DNA from: Trogon surrucura | Lineage: Eukaryota > Chordata > Aves > Trogoniformes > Trogonidae | Reading direction: 5' to 3' | Length of the DNA: 64,000 nt | Assembly: GCA_020746105.1 (NCBI GenBank) | Contig: CM036634.1 | Location: 2,363,556 to 2,427,555, forward strand | Shown here: piece after piece, positions 1 through 12,478 of the stretch | Layout: the number at the start of each line of letters is the position of its first letter | How positions within the stretch are numbered: the stretch's first letter is position 1 | Notes under the pieces: model-generated | Seen by the model: only the letters and a program-made list of their open reading frames with translations | What the model was told of the DNA's origin: nothing | Databases searched by the model: none | Program-made: the position numbers and the translations under genes

Positions 1-3000
1 CTGCCCATTAGCTTAAGTTTTCCAAATCATTTTGGAAATTAGCAAATAAATACGTGTGTATGTCTTGTGTTGTGACTGTCAGTCTTGCAAACGTGTGCAA
101 ACAAAAATGTTTTAAAAAATAATTTAAAAAAAATAAGTGGTTTTAAATTACTTTTCAAAATGGCAGGAAGGTTCCTCTTCTTTTTACTTTTAAGCTACTC
201 AGTTCTTTATTACCCAAATGATCATTTTCTGCACTTGTGTAAAACAAAAATAGTTTTGCTCTTAAAAGATGAGATTTGGCACTTAGGGCAAAAATTTTCC
301 TCTCCAATCTGCAATGCAGATGCCTTCGCCGCAGAGCAGATTTCAACTGCCTCTCTGCATTCCCTTCATGCATAAAACTTCCACTGACGTCTGCGGGAGC
401 TCCATGCACGGCCTCCGCTCCGACACCACGGAACGGGCCAGAGGGAAGAATATTCCCCTGACCTACCTTCAGTGCCCAGGACCAAAATCTGGACAGAGAC
501 TGAAGCCGTGCTGGTGGCAACCCTGTCAGGATGGTCCTTACACACCGCAAAAATGTTCTTGGAACGCTCGAGAACAGTCTGGGCGCTGTTGGAGAAGCTG
601 CTGTTTTGACGCGGGGTGGCAGGATTCCGTGATGAGTTTCTCTTTGCCCAAGCGAGCAAGAGGTGATAACTCTGCAAACCTAAATTTGCTGAAATTTGCC
701 ATTAAAACCAAATCCTTGCAGTCTATGTTTACATGCAGGGCTGTTCCCAGCATGCGGGAAGAATTGATTTCCCTACGGTGCTGCCTCCAAACTGACTGGG
801 TCTCCTTCCATCAGCAGCTGCTCTGGAGCGGTGGCTGGTGGCTGGAACCGCCGCTGTCCCTCTGACCCGTCCCTTCCTCACGTGCCCAAGGTAACGTGTG
901 AAAATTCTACCGAAAGGAGACTGTCAGGACGATGAAGGGGATGTGAATCCTTTTGGTGTTTGTACAGGGGAAGGTTCCTTCCCCTGTGTAGGAAGAATGT
1001 GTTAAAGCCAGCACCAATTGCTGTTTCTCTATGCCTTGAGGCGATGCAAGCAGGATTTTCTCTTTAAATCACTGCTAATTGGAATGAATAAATCTAACGA
1101 AATGGCAGCAATGAATATTAATTGCAGTAAACCTCCAAATCTCACCTAGATGTATTTTGAATTTTTCTGTTGTTTTTCCATATGTAAAGAGTCATACAAA
1201 TACATTTAGGTATGTGTGTCCAAGACTAAGAAAGTGTAAAAAAAGCAATTAAAAAATCGCAGTGAAAATGTATTTTGGTAGAAATTTCCAGCAGAGATAG
1301 CTCTTCAGCCATGTTAAAAGCTATTTCCTTCACCTTCTTAAAACATTTTATTTGAAAAAAAAGAGGGGGGAGAAGACAGTCATCTAGTTCAGGTTTCCAT
1401 GCCAGATGTGGCAACGAATTAAAGACGCAAGGCGAAATTTTGAAAAATGCTTTTAGTTTTAAAACGAGACCTGAGCCCCTAGCAGTCCTCCTGAAAACGC
1501 GTGGGGCTCGGACACCTTCCTAATTGCTGAAAATGCCATTTTAGTGGTTTCGAAAAGTTATTCCTCCTGTTGCAAGGACTGAAGTTGGTTCAGGGGAGCT
1601 CACGGAAGAAATCCGCCACGCTGAGACTCTTCACGCGTTGCGAACAGCAGGAAGGGCCAAGTGCACGCGGTGAACTCGTGCTACAGCCGGTGTGGAGTGT
1701 GGTTGTGTTTTTCCCATAACAAGATCTCACCCTCCTGTCAGGGTCAGACACTTTGGTCTCCTTTGATTTCATTGAGGCCGTGGACATCAGCTTAAGGGCC
1801 TTTACAGATCCAGTCACGAGATGTAGTGATGTTAAGGATAAAATACAAAGAACAAAAGCAAAAGGGATACGTTTTACCTGTGTTTTAGTGGTGCAATAGG
1901 AGATTCTTTCAGCTAATTGCAGCAAAGGCAGTTGCACTGGATGGAATTAAGGAAAGTAAGGCATTAAGGAAAATAAAAATCTTTTTGGAGAACAGGTAAC
2001 AAACCCGTAGAATTTTTGTTCTAAAGGAAGAATAGGAAGCCTTTTTTTGCATGTTATTATTGGCCTACTCCTTAAATTTCTGGCTGACTACTTAAAATGG
2101 ATTTCCATGATAGAAACGAAAAAGTTAAAATATAGGATCACATACACCTTTGTCTGGATCTTTGATCTTTATAGAGATGCTATTTTTTAATTTCTTAGAT
2201 GGGACAACAAGCCTTTCAGTTTCAGTGCTAGACTTGATTCTATAGTTTATGTGCTTGGTGGTTTCTTTATAATTTTTTTCATAACTTTGGTGAAGTCACT
2301 TAATACCTGCGTTTCACTCAACCCCAGAGTGGATGCCAGGAGCTGGAGCCTGCCTGCTAACTTTGTGCTCTTTGTAGACTTGAAGAGAAGCCTCGGTAAG
2401 AAGGAAATGGAAAGATTAATTAATATCACTTGGTTTGGTATTCATCATTCACTCAAAAAATTGGATCTAAGATGCAATGGGATTAACTGGTGAGTGTTGA
2501 CTTAAGTATTGAAAGGGCTTTTTTTTTTTTTTAATGAGGAGGTGCTGTCTCAACCTCAGAAAAGGTTCCGAGAGGAGCTGCTTGCTCACGTGATTTATAT
2601 GTGTTTTTTAAAATGCATTATCGATCTTTTGCATTCAGTGAGAATGCTGGAAGAATGGGATGATCCTTTTCAATTACAAAATAATACAAAAGGGAACGCA
2701 ATTGTTTTAAATCTTTACCTTTTTAAGGCGTAATTAACACCAAAGGTAGAACACATCTCAGACCCTGTGCTTTGTGCTTTGTGGTTACCAGTGCCCCAAA
2801 CCAGCTCGGAGTTGTCTTGTCCGATGCCCCAGGACAGCCTGTCCCCAGTGTTAATAAATTTAGTGACAATCCTTGTCATCGATGTCCCCACTAGTGTGTG
2901 TTTTCCTGCCTGTTACTGCAGTACACGCGGAATCTCCAATTTAGCCTCTAAGCCTGGCAAGCATTTCTTGGACCATATCGCTATCCTTTCATGTTGGCCA

Positions 3001-4579
3001 AGTCTAACGGGGGAGAAGGAGGAGGAGGAAGATTAGCCAGCTGCTTTTAAAACCCGTCAGTGCCTACTGTATTTACTGAGATGGGTAATAAAGACAAGCT
3101 TTGGTCCTCTTGTTTGCCTTTTGGATAAAGACATTGTGTTACGTTTGGGGAACAGACATCCCGTTTTCTTGCACTCGTGTCTGGTGGTTGGCGTGTTGCT
3201 TAAAGACTACGAAGGATAAACTTGTGCTCCAAAGGAAGCTGGCAATGAAGTTTACTCTATAAAAAGAAACCTGCAGTTAGGATACTGTTTCCTATTCTGA
3301 GTCAAAGCAGGCTGTCAAGTCAGAAATTCCGACCCAGCGGGTCAGGAAGGATTCCAGGACTTCTTGAATCACAACTGAAATGCGTTCCCTTCCTTTCACC
3401 CCTTTGGCCCAAGTCCCGCTGGGATTACTACTCAGCATTATTTTACTCGATTCAGTGTGTGGCTGGTGCTTAATGTGAATACACACTGTGTTTTCTCCTT
3501 GCTGTAGCTTCCCTTTCTGTCTTAATTGACTTTTCTTGTGTCTCCTGTGCCTACTGTGCCTGGGAGCAGTTCCCTCCCACCTCTATTTAGACGATTTTTC
3601 ATACCTTGAATGGGGGAGACACTGAACTCTACCCTCAACTGCTGAAGATAACTGCTCTGGCTCTTTCCAGTGTCCTTGCTCATGTTATTTCGCTTGTAAA
3701 AGAAAACCACCAATGAACTTATAAGCTATCTGGGTAGTGGTTTTATTCCGTATTTATTTTTTCATTAAAATTATTTTGAGAAGGATACACAACTTTTTAA
3801 ATGAAGATTTTTTTTGCTCCTTTAAAAAACTTGGAACTTTTCAATGAAAGCGTGTATCCGTATCATCTCTTTTGCGATAAAGGCAGTGCCCAAAACACGG
3901 CAGTTTGTTCTGTATTGCCTGTGATTTTGTGAACACGTTTGTATTCGGAACTTTTTGCACCTCTCTGTCTCTGTTTGTGTGTATGCTTGGCAACCTAGGT
4001 GGGGAATAGGAAATATTTCTCATAGTTGTCATTCTCAAGTGGTACTGACTTCCAAATATAAGGTCGTGAAAACAGTACAAGAAACCATAAATTATATAGT
4101 AGGATGTACTTAGCTGCATGGTTTTACTGAGTTTGATCATTTATCGTATCCCATCCTCATGGTTTTCTTCCCTCCAAGGGCACGCTAAATGAACCGACGA
4201 GGATTTCTCTCCAGCATTATGCAGGAAATGTTCAAATGTAAAGATGATGCAGCAATTAGCAAAGACAACAGACACCTAAAAAAGAGACGAACATCTGAAA
4301 GGTGGAATAGCAGGATTAGAAGGGAAATAACCTTGCAGGTAAGTGGAATTCATGAGATGAGCAAATTTCCCGAAGTTCTAGTGACCCTGTGGATCCGAGC
4401 GTGCTTTTGCAAAGCGCCTTGCTGCCGTCGTTAGGTCACACAGTAAGTGGGGCAACAAGGCAAAATAACTCGGTGCCGTAATCATTAGGCTTTAATAATT
4501 CTCCTTCTCTTTTGCCCAGTGTATCTTTTACTCTGCCGCACACTGGACTATCATCAAAGGATGGGTGGAGAACACTCCA
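1..4579. other. Upstream intergenic DNA, no gene seen
   Basis: AT-leaning vertebrate intergenic sequence. Both strands hold only short open frames (none above about 180 codons) with no recognisable protein family, no exon-like block flanked by good splice sites, and no RNA gene. A block near 1,070-1,170 is AT-rich with several TAAT/ATTA cores and resembles conserved noncoding DNA, but nothing in the sequence alone proves constraint. Confidence 0.6.
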
Positions 4580-4790
4580 CCTAGAGCACCCTGTGATTTA
4601 GTAGTTAGGTCATTTTCATGGGAGATGTGGGTTTGAACCTCCTTAAGCAGACATCTCCTGCTTTCTTGTTCCCGTATTAAAAGGGGACATTACCCCTTAA
4701 GCATCTAAAGAGAACATTTCTAAAAGGATGACCTTAGGTGCCTAAACTTGAGGAGAATGTTCTTGGCTGGGGATCCAGTTCTGTCGGAGG
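4580..4790 (+). repeat. Degenerate tRNA-derived SINE remnant
   Basis: A box A-like stretch (TTAGTAGTTAGG, 4,598-4,609) is followed about 20 bases later by a box B-like stretch (GGTTTGAACC, 4,630-4,639). This is the spacing and order of a tRNA-type RNA polymerase III promoter. The surrounding words resemble the tRNA-like heads of ancient amniote SINEs of the MIR/CORE type. A later TTAGGTGCCTAAAC motif is reminiscent of old amniote repeats. The copy is heavily diverged and its ends are approximate. It is not a functional tRNA because no cloverleaf can be drawn. Confidence 0.5.
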
Positions 4791-7700
4791 TGAGCAAAGG
4801 TGACCTTGAAGGTCGGCAGCTTGTACCAGCGTTGCTGGTGCAGCATTGCTGAGGGAAGGGACTTCATACAAATCCCTCCCTTCACTGTTACCCACCGGCC
4901 GAGCTAGGAGCAGCACCTTGTCTTTGGTGACCATCTTGCTGTGGAACCAGCTTTCTTCATGAACGTACGTGCTGAGCACCGTTGTGGGAGAACAGTGCCT
5001 TCCTTTGGACAGGGTGATGCACTCGCCTGAGTGAATCCAGCCCTCAGTTCTTTTCCTCTGATAGCTCTCAGGTTTAGACCCAACCGATTAAATATGCTGT
5101 TGAATTCATGCCATCACCTCCAGCTCTTGATCCTTCTCTCCTTTTTAACAGGAAGGTATGAAGTGGTCAGGAATCAAAGACATTAGTCTAGGTCGACTTG
5201 GCACGTCTATAAAGGACAGAGTGTTTGGATAATGGAGAATTTAGCTCTTATTTTTACTCAGCTTGAAAAAAGCTGGATCAAAAATCTAATGCCGTGCTGC
5301 AGAACTATCTCAAGTTCCTCGCCCATTCAAGACAGTGGCAGTTGTTTGTCTGCCTTATTTCTCCTGTGCTATGCAATAGCCTACGAGGCTTCCAACTGAG
5401 AGCGAGCAGGGAATGGCAGTGTCTGTCCTTTACTGCTTTTGCCCAAGCACATGCAGGTTATTTGAGATGATGATTCCTTTGCGGGAGAAACAATGAACTG
5501 TACGAATCAAGTGTTTTCACAGCAGTTGAAAACTATAGCCTGGCAACGAAGGGGAGCGGGAAAACATTAAAGACAATGTAGTAATAACAGCGAGGGAAGA
5601 AAGAGAGAGATGGGGTAGGAGATAACAGGGTACTGGGTAGAGCACACAAGCTAAATGGGAGGAATTACATGAGGAAAGGAATGTGAAAAAACGGGGAGGT
5701 AAAGATTGAGACATCCGTCTTGCTAGGTAAGCAAGTTGGGTTGGCTCTCTCTGAGAAAAGGGAAGGTTAGAACTGTTGACTGACCTCTGATGAAACACGG
5801 TATATATTTTCACAACATCTTAATAACAGCAGTAAAGCGATTATATCGCATAATGGTCTGAGAAAGGGATACTTCTAACACGGATTTCTAGCACGCTGCC
5901 TTGCTGCTGTGACTGCCGGGATACTGTCCTCCTTGCGGGAGGATACGCTGGCACTCGGTCTTGCCGGGGCCCCTCGGGTGCCGTAGGGCTCTCTGCCACG
6001 GGCCGGGTCCAAGCCTCAGGTTCTGTGGTGCTTTTTAGCTGATCGCCGTTGCTCTCACACGTGTCCTTTAAGTGCATGTTTCTTTCCTCTGATGGAGGTG
6101 AAAGAGAAGGTTTGGTGACCAGCACTTCGAACATAATTGAAATTTCTTGGCTTGAAGCTTTCGTATCATTGGCTCAAGGAGTTCGAGGCACGTGGCCAGG
6201 CACACGGCTGGTCTGTGTTTGGGTTGTACCTGCACTGAAACCTGAAGAGGTCAACTGTGGTTTTTTTTCCCCTGGAAACTACTTTTAAATCTGTGTTCAG
6301 CAGATGCTTGGGATGGCCCCTCTATGCATTCTGAGACAGACTTGCAGCTGGCTGTGGGCTGGGATGACCATGCTGCAAAACCCCAAACCCAACTGTGTAT
6401 TTCCCTGAGGCAAAGCCTGAAGACTCCCAGTTTATGGGCCCGGTTTTGCGGTGTGCTCCTGTGGGAAGGATCAGACAGATAGTGTTTGCTTCGCCAGCCA
6501 TGCCCATGCACACCCCTAACCATTCCCACCGAGCGCGCCTTTCCTTTAGTCCTGCTTACCAGCACGTTTGCCTTTTCCACGTTGTTTATTTGCTCATAAA
6601 GTGTCTTATTCAGGCAGTCATTTCATGAATCCCGTGAAGGGTAGTCCTTTTTTTTCCTCCTGAACCTGAAGGCGTAACGTTGCGTTTCGCAGCTGCAGCC
6701 TCACCGCTGTGAAAACCTGCTGGTGACACTCAGGTGCGGTTTGCCCTGGAGCCGAATTAACCCAGGTCTTCGGGAGAAAACCGCAGACCTCGAGCTCCTC
6801 CGCGTCTCCTTCCCGCGATACCTAAGCCGCTTTAAAACACGGCAAATTTGTAACGAGCGGTGTCATCTCACAGACTCTGCCAATGAATGTAAATGGCATA
6901 AAGAGCGTGTGGAACAGATGGAATGAGACATGCACGTAAAGAATTAAAGTATTTGTGAGGGAATTTGGCAAGGATGTTGGAATGCTTCAAGCGCTGCGTA
7001 CGGGGGCGGAGGGAGGGAGACCGGGATGAGTTGTGGGGGCCTGCCGGTATGCTGGTGATCCATTTCTTTCGGGAACAATACGTGACCTATTTCTGTAATC
7101 GTGCTAAACACGGCAACAAACATTCCTTTTTTCCCAGCTTCCTTCGGGAAGCTTGACGTCGCCTTGAGTTGGAGAAAATGTGTCCTTGAGGAAGAGTTGC
7201 CTGACTTTTCATTGCAAATGTTAGAGCAGGAGAAGGAAAGCAGAGAGAAAAAACATTCGCGGGTGGGAAGGAGGTGACTTGTTGCAGTCAGCATCGGGGC
7301 ACTTACCTGTGCTCCACGTGAGTAAGCAGTGAGGAAGGTAATATTCTAATGCAGTTGTTAAATTTGCTTCCGTGAAACAACTTAGGGTTTCAATTTGAAA
7401 GTGCCCTTGTGTATTGGCTTACTCTCATTATTTTTAGAGTGACTTCTTAGGAGATTTTATACACACACACACACAGAGTTGTGGGTTTTGAGTGGCTCAT
7501 CACATTGGAAAGGAACGGGAAGAAGTTTTGTGTAGAAGTGACAAAGGGAAAGGGAATAAAAAGCTATAGGCTGCCTCATCAGGGACTCCTGCAGAGCCTT
7601 TCCTTTTGCAGTTCCTCTAAGCAAACTCGGGGACCAATATTTTCGATCCTCTCATTGCATAACCTTTCTTGTAGAAGGCACATCTGGAAGTTCCTGGTCG

Positions 7701-8199
7701 TAGCTTGGCCTTGCTCTGAGTGGAGTCTTGCAGGGAGCTCCCTGATCTGCTGCGTGCCACTGGTGACACGTTCACACAGATGATGGTTTTCAATCCAGTT
7801 TAAATTATCTTTGGTCTTCCTTTCTCAGAGAGGGATGATAGAAGCCCTGAGTCTGTGGATAAACGTTCTCCTTTGCTGCTCAGGCAAAACATCCACGTTC
7901 GTCCATGTTAAAGGAAGGTTTCTTCCAGCCCCAGGAAAAGCAGAAATATTAACTGAAAAGATCTTTGAAAGAAAAGAGTGACCCTTATTTGAGCGATGTG
8001 GACTAACGGCTTAGGAAAAGGTAACACCTGATGGTTTTCATTAAAAAAATAACCCAACTTCTAGTCATGCTACTGGACTTGAAAGGAAGGCCACATACAG
8101 TTAGTTTGCCCAGAAAGAAATGCTGAAACAATGATGTGAATAGAGGAGACAAGTCAGGTTTCCCTTGATAGTCATAAAGGGCTCAAATTACCTTCCTTT
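4791..8199. other. Upstream intergenic DNA, no gene seen
   Basis: No supportable coding exon, RNA gene or recognised transposon. A short CA run is present at about 7,461-7,475. GC content is patchy, with CpG-containing stretches near 5,930-6,010 and 6,740-6,830, neither large enough to call an island. Confidence 0.6.
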
Positions 8200-8425
8200 C
8201 CGTCCCCAAAGGGGGCATAAATACTTCATTTACGAGATTGTTTGCGCATGACTAATCTATTTCTACCTGCTAATTGTAATGACTAATGCGTGTTACAAGA
8301 CAAATATTAGCTTGTAATAATACCTGAACAAGTAGATTTATACGCGTTAAGCAAAAATACAAATAATTAGCAGAAGCCGATTGGTATTATCGTCTAATTA
8401 ACTGTAGAGACACTTTCTGTTTGGA
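8200..8425. promoter_or_regulatory. Candidate conserved enhancer (homeodomain-site cluster)
   Basis: About 225 bp of AT-rich, non-repetitive sequence with a dense run of TAAT/ATTA homeodomain cores: near 8,253, 8,270-8,287, 8,305, 8,315-8,322, 8,362-8,370, 8,386 and 8,393-8,401. They are interspersed with rare CpG-bearing words such as TTTGCGCATGAC and TACGCGTTAA. This texture is typical of ultraconserved developmental enhancers, and the region upstream of MED13L, toward the TBX3/TBX5 side in other vertebrates, is known to be rich in such elements. Constraint is inferred; it cannot be measured from one genome. Confidence 0.4.
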
Positions 8426-11400
8426 GGAAAAAGCATGAAGACTTCTCAGGAAACTCTGGAATTAACCAGGCCAAGCTACTGTTCTGCTGAAAAAAGAAAA
8501 AGAAAAAAAGGCAGTAGTCAGGTAATATTTAATTTTCATGGGAGCTGAATTCGGTTGTACTTCCCTCACTGACGTCAGTGCAAGAAAAGCACTTTTGGCC
8601 TGTTCCGACCTGCTGAGACCATATGTCCACTGGGAAAAATTTGGCAGACATCTCCGAGTAGAGGCAGGAATGGGCCAGATAGCTCAGGCGTCACTTCTGC
8701 CCTGCCCAACCGACTGACCGCTGCTCACGGAAACCCATCGGATGGCAGCTCCTTGACCAGCCACTAGGTTTGATTCACACAATACTTTCAACTTGGGCTG
8801 CTGCGCTGTGTTTAAACAGAACGTGAAAACTCTGCAGGGATGTTAGAAGTGGTTAAGTAAGAGTGGATTCTCTTTGAGTGAGGTAGGACATCAGAATCGT
8901 TACGGAATGTATCGCCAGTTTTTTGCCGTTGGTAGACACACAGAATCCCAAAGTGGTTTTCCAGCTGTTGAGATGTAAAGTTTTTGTACAGGTTAAAGCG
9001 CCGCAGCTCATATTATATTTGAAAACTGGATTTAAAGAGACACTTGTAGAGTTTGATACCTGCTGAGTGCATGCTTGGGTGCTCACAGGCCAGCACCTCC
9101 AGTGAATTGCAGCCTTGTTGCCTGAGAGGCAGAATTTGAGTATCAGTTCCCACACTGTGCCAGAATGTCCTGGATAGAAAGATAGGTGACTCTGCCAGCC
9201 TGGAGCCAGGGTACGCCCCAGTGACCCGGCAGCCTGTGTGGTTAGAGAACGTGACCTCAGGTATTAGTTTGTGACTAGAGCGAGGTTGACACCGAGGTAG
9301 ACACCGTCTCTGAAAATTGATGGAAGTTGGCTCCTGGCTCCAAAGTTGTAAATTGGATTTCTGGCTCATAAATGGTATCATTACTTCAAAAACAGCATTC
9401 TAGAGTAACTTTTTATGGTAATAATGTAAGCCTTCACTTAAATTCTGTGAGTGTGACTTAAAATATTTGGGTTTTAATATTCTGACAAGTGCTAATAATA
9501 TTGCACGCTGAGAAATGGGATGGGGAAGCTCCCCTTTTTGGCAGGTTTCACAGGTACACGCGAGCAGTGTTGCCTTACTCTTCAGTTGCAAATAATTACA
9601 GCTCCAAATTGTAGACTGGGAATGTGCTCACCCCGCGACTCACTGCTCTGCATCCTGCGCGATTTTAGTAATGATTTAGTGTATTTACAATGACAGACAA
9701 CAAAATAACAATTTATGTGCATTTTATATTGTCCAGCACGCTGACTTCATATCAAGAGACCAAATTGGAGATTCAGTAGAATTATTACTACTAAGTTTTT
9801 CTGCTCAAACTATAGAGCTATGATTTTAGTTTAGATTTTACACAAAGAGATTTCGTCCAGATATGAATTTGGAACCACCAACTGTGTTTTGTCAAATACT
9901 GTATTAGCTTGGAGTTCTAGAATAGAATTCTCACACGTGTGCTGCGACTTGTAGCTTTGTCAATCATTCAAAAAAGTCTCCGTTAGCAACACTCACTGTA
10001 CTTCTCACTAAAAACCCAGCCGCACTTCCGAGTAAGTTTTTATCCATAAAGCCCCAATAAGTGTGAGCTAACCAGCAAGTACAAACACGACTTGTTTCCC
10101 AATATGAATAGAAGGGTTTGTTTAAATCAACAGAGTTGATCTTTGCCCAAGTTAGGTCCATGTGCCAGAAAGCTGAAGGTCGTCCCTGATTAGAAGAGAA
10201 CAGCATCGGCCGCAGCTTCAGAAAATGCAGTTGCTGCTCTCAGCTGCTGCATCTGACTCGAAGTGGGCGGTGGAAGGTAAGCTGTGAGAAGGCGAGGACA
10301 GTTCCTTGTTTCGGACCAGAAGGCACTCTCCTCTTGTGAGCGGGTCGCTCTTGCTCTTTCCCTGCGGCTTTGCAAATCCATGCGGGTTTTTATGTGGCTT
10401 CAGTCGCTGCATAGGAAAACTATAAATACCACCGTGTCATTCCTGTCTTCGTATGTCAAGCAAAAGACAACCATTTCAGTTTCTTCCTGAAATGAGTGTC
10501 AGAAAAAATGCAGAGAAGCAATATTCACTGGGCTGCAGAAAAATAGAAGGGTGAACGGGTATCTTGAAGCTCGCCTGGCAGTCTGAGAGAGAGGTTCCCT
10601 TGAACCAAACACTTCAAGCCATGGCTAGTTTCTTGAGTAATCAAGAAAGCAGTTGATTAAATTAAGAGCAGTTGAAATATTTTATTATATATGAGCATAA
10701 TTTCTTACAAGGTGAGTATTTTTATTTTGTGTTAGGAGGAGCAGTAGTAAAATAGGATTTGCTCTGTAATTCCTTTTTAAATTAGGGCTTGTGAAACCTT
10801 AAAATCTCAGGGAAATGAGTTGTTTCATTTAATAGGGCTTGGAAACCGGGATGTCAGCACAGAGCATCTGTGGAAGTCTTCCGTCTCTAATTCTTTTATT
10901 CCTTCTCCTAATTTCGGCAAAAGCTCTCAGCACAAGGTTTATCTGCAGTCGATGGATCGCTGAATGCTTACAGCTGAGGAAAATGAACATCAAAGATAGC
11001 CACTAAATTATTTTAATGGCTGGATCTTTCACAGAGCAAGCTTCACCTTTCGTATGTTTTGTTTCCTATAAAAATGCAGTTTAGATATGTTTAAAGGCAG
11101 AATTTAGCTATAGCTTACTGTTTGCTTTGATTTACATTTCTTATAACTGAGCTGTAAGTGAACTTGACAGCTTTGTGGCCAAAGGGAAGTCCTGATACTA
11201 AGGTTCCAGAACAAAAGGGCCTTAATGAGGTCAGAGTAGTAGCTGGATGTAAAACAGAACATTTCTTATTTCATCTCATTATTGCTGATGAGCCTTCAGT
11301 GGGTCCTCACTAGTTGTTCAGACTCCCAGTGTGGATTGGGGTGGGAGGAAGCAAAGACAGAGGCGAGAACAGGCATAAACTGTGAATGATACAGGAATTA

Positions 11401-12458
11401 TTACAAATCCTGAGATGCACGTGCCTGCTCACAGTGAAAAGCAGGGACGGAGCCCTCGCGTTTTTGCCGATACACCTGTGACGGACGAGCTCGTTCGGTT
11501 TTTAGAGGAGTTCCTCTCAGGGATATGACAACCTTAATCTCTCTTTAAATGGTGAAGTCCGTGACAGTGGCATCTACTTCAGACCGGCTTGTGTGTGTCT
11601 CGCAAATGCTCGCTGACTCCTTGTTTTATTCGGGTTACAGCAGGAGCAGCTGCCCACCCCTTTCCTGATCCAACAACTTGTTTAATGCTTTGTTCTGTCA
11701 GTTTGCACCGGAACATTTTAAGCCTCAGAAATCGAGAAGTACAAAATGCGGGAGTGCAACGACAAGATACGTTTTTAATGGTAAGAAAAATAAATCTAGA
11801 AGAAAAATGAGAGGAAAAAAAGTGGTGATTTGTGAAGACTTGGATGTGAGTGGTGGAAGTATGCACGATAAAATATTAAAAATCATCCCTTACTTACAAA
11901 GAATCTGCACGCTGGTTGCTAAAGGCTAATGTTCTAGAGCTGTTGTCTGGAGTTTCTCAAACGTTCTCAGGTTGTGGTAACGGTTTCCACATACCCATAC
12001 AGAGGTGCTCTGGCCAAGGCTTTGATAGCAGGGGTTCTCTGTTCTCCTGTCGTCTGAAGTATCCTGGTTTTCTTTCTTCCAACAGTGTGTGAAGGTGCTC
12101 ACCCCAGGGTACAATCAAAAAAGCCAGATAATTATGAGGGTTCATTCAAAGTCAGCCCTCACAGAACTTTTATTCATTTATAACTGCAGGATCAGGCCCC
12201 AGTTATAGTTCCATGTCATCAGTATAAAAGCAAAATAACCCGCAACCGAGAGTTATCAACTCCTTTTTCTACACGGTAACTTGGCAGAAGGATTGTGGCG
12301 CCCATTAGATGGACTTAAAGCCACAGCTTGGAAATAGCACAGTTTGCAACAAGAGGAACAGTAACTCTAGAAAAGAAAGAATGAATATTCAAACGGGGAG
12401 AGAGCTGGAAAATAACAGAAGACAGAGAGAGTGAGCGATATTAGTCCAGGCTCGAACG
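8426..12458. other. Upstream intergenic DNA, no gene seen
   Basis: No supportable exon or RNA gene. It contains the CRE palindrome at 8,567-8,580. Further AT-rich enhancer-like stretches occur around 9,660-9,850 and 10,620-10,740. All open frames are short and unrecognised. Confidence 0.6.
8567..8580. promoter_or_regulatory. Full CRE site in a 14-bp palindrome
   Basis: CACTGACGTCAGTG is a perfect palindrome centred on the consensus cAMP-response element TGACGTCA (8,570-8,577), the binding site of CREB/ATF dimers. It lies about 140 bp past the homeodomain-site cluster, so the two may belong to one regulatory module. Binding is not demonstrated. Confidence 0.5.
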
Positions 12459-12478
12459 CGGTCGGTGATCACCGACCG
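12459..12478. repeat. Perfect 20-bp CG-rich palindrome
   Basis: The sequence reads identically on both strands over 20 bp: half-site CGGTCGGTGA, centre TGATCA. It contains four CpGs in an otherwise AT-rich, CpG-poor setting. It could be a site for a homodimeric factor or simply a chance palindrome. It does not match a site I can name. Confidence 0.7.

Noticed and set aside
314-865. 183-codon plus-strand frame near the window start
   Set aside because: No family resemblance; other frames are open over the same bases, as in chance openings.
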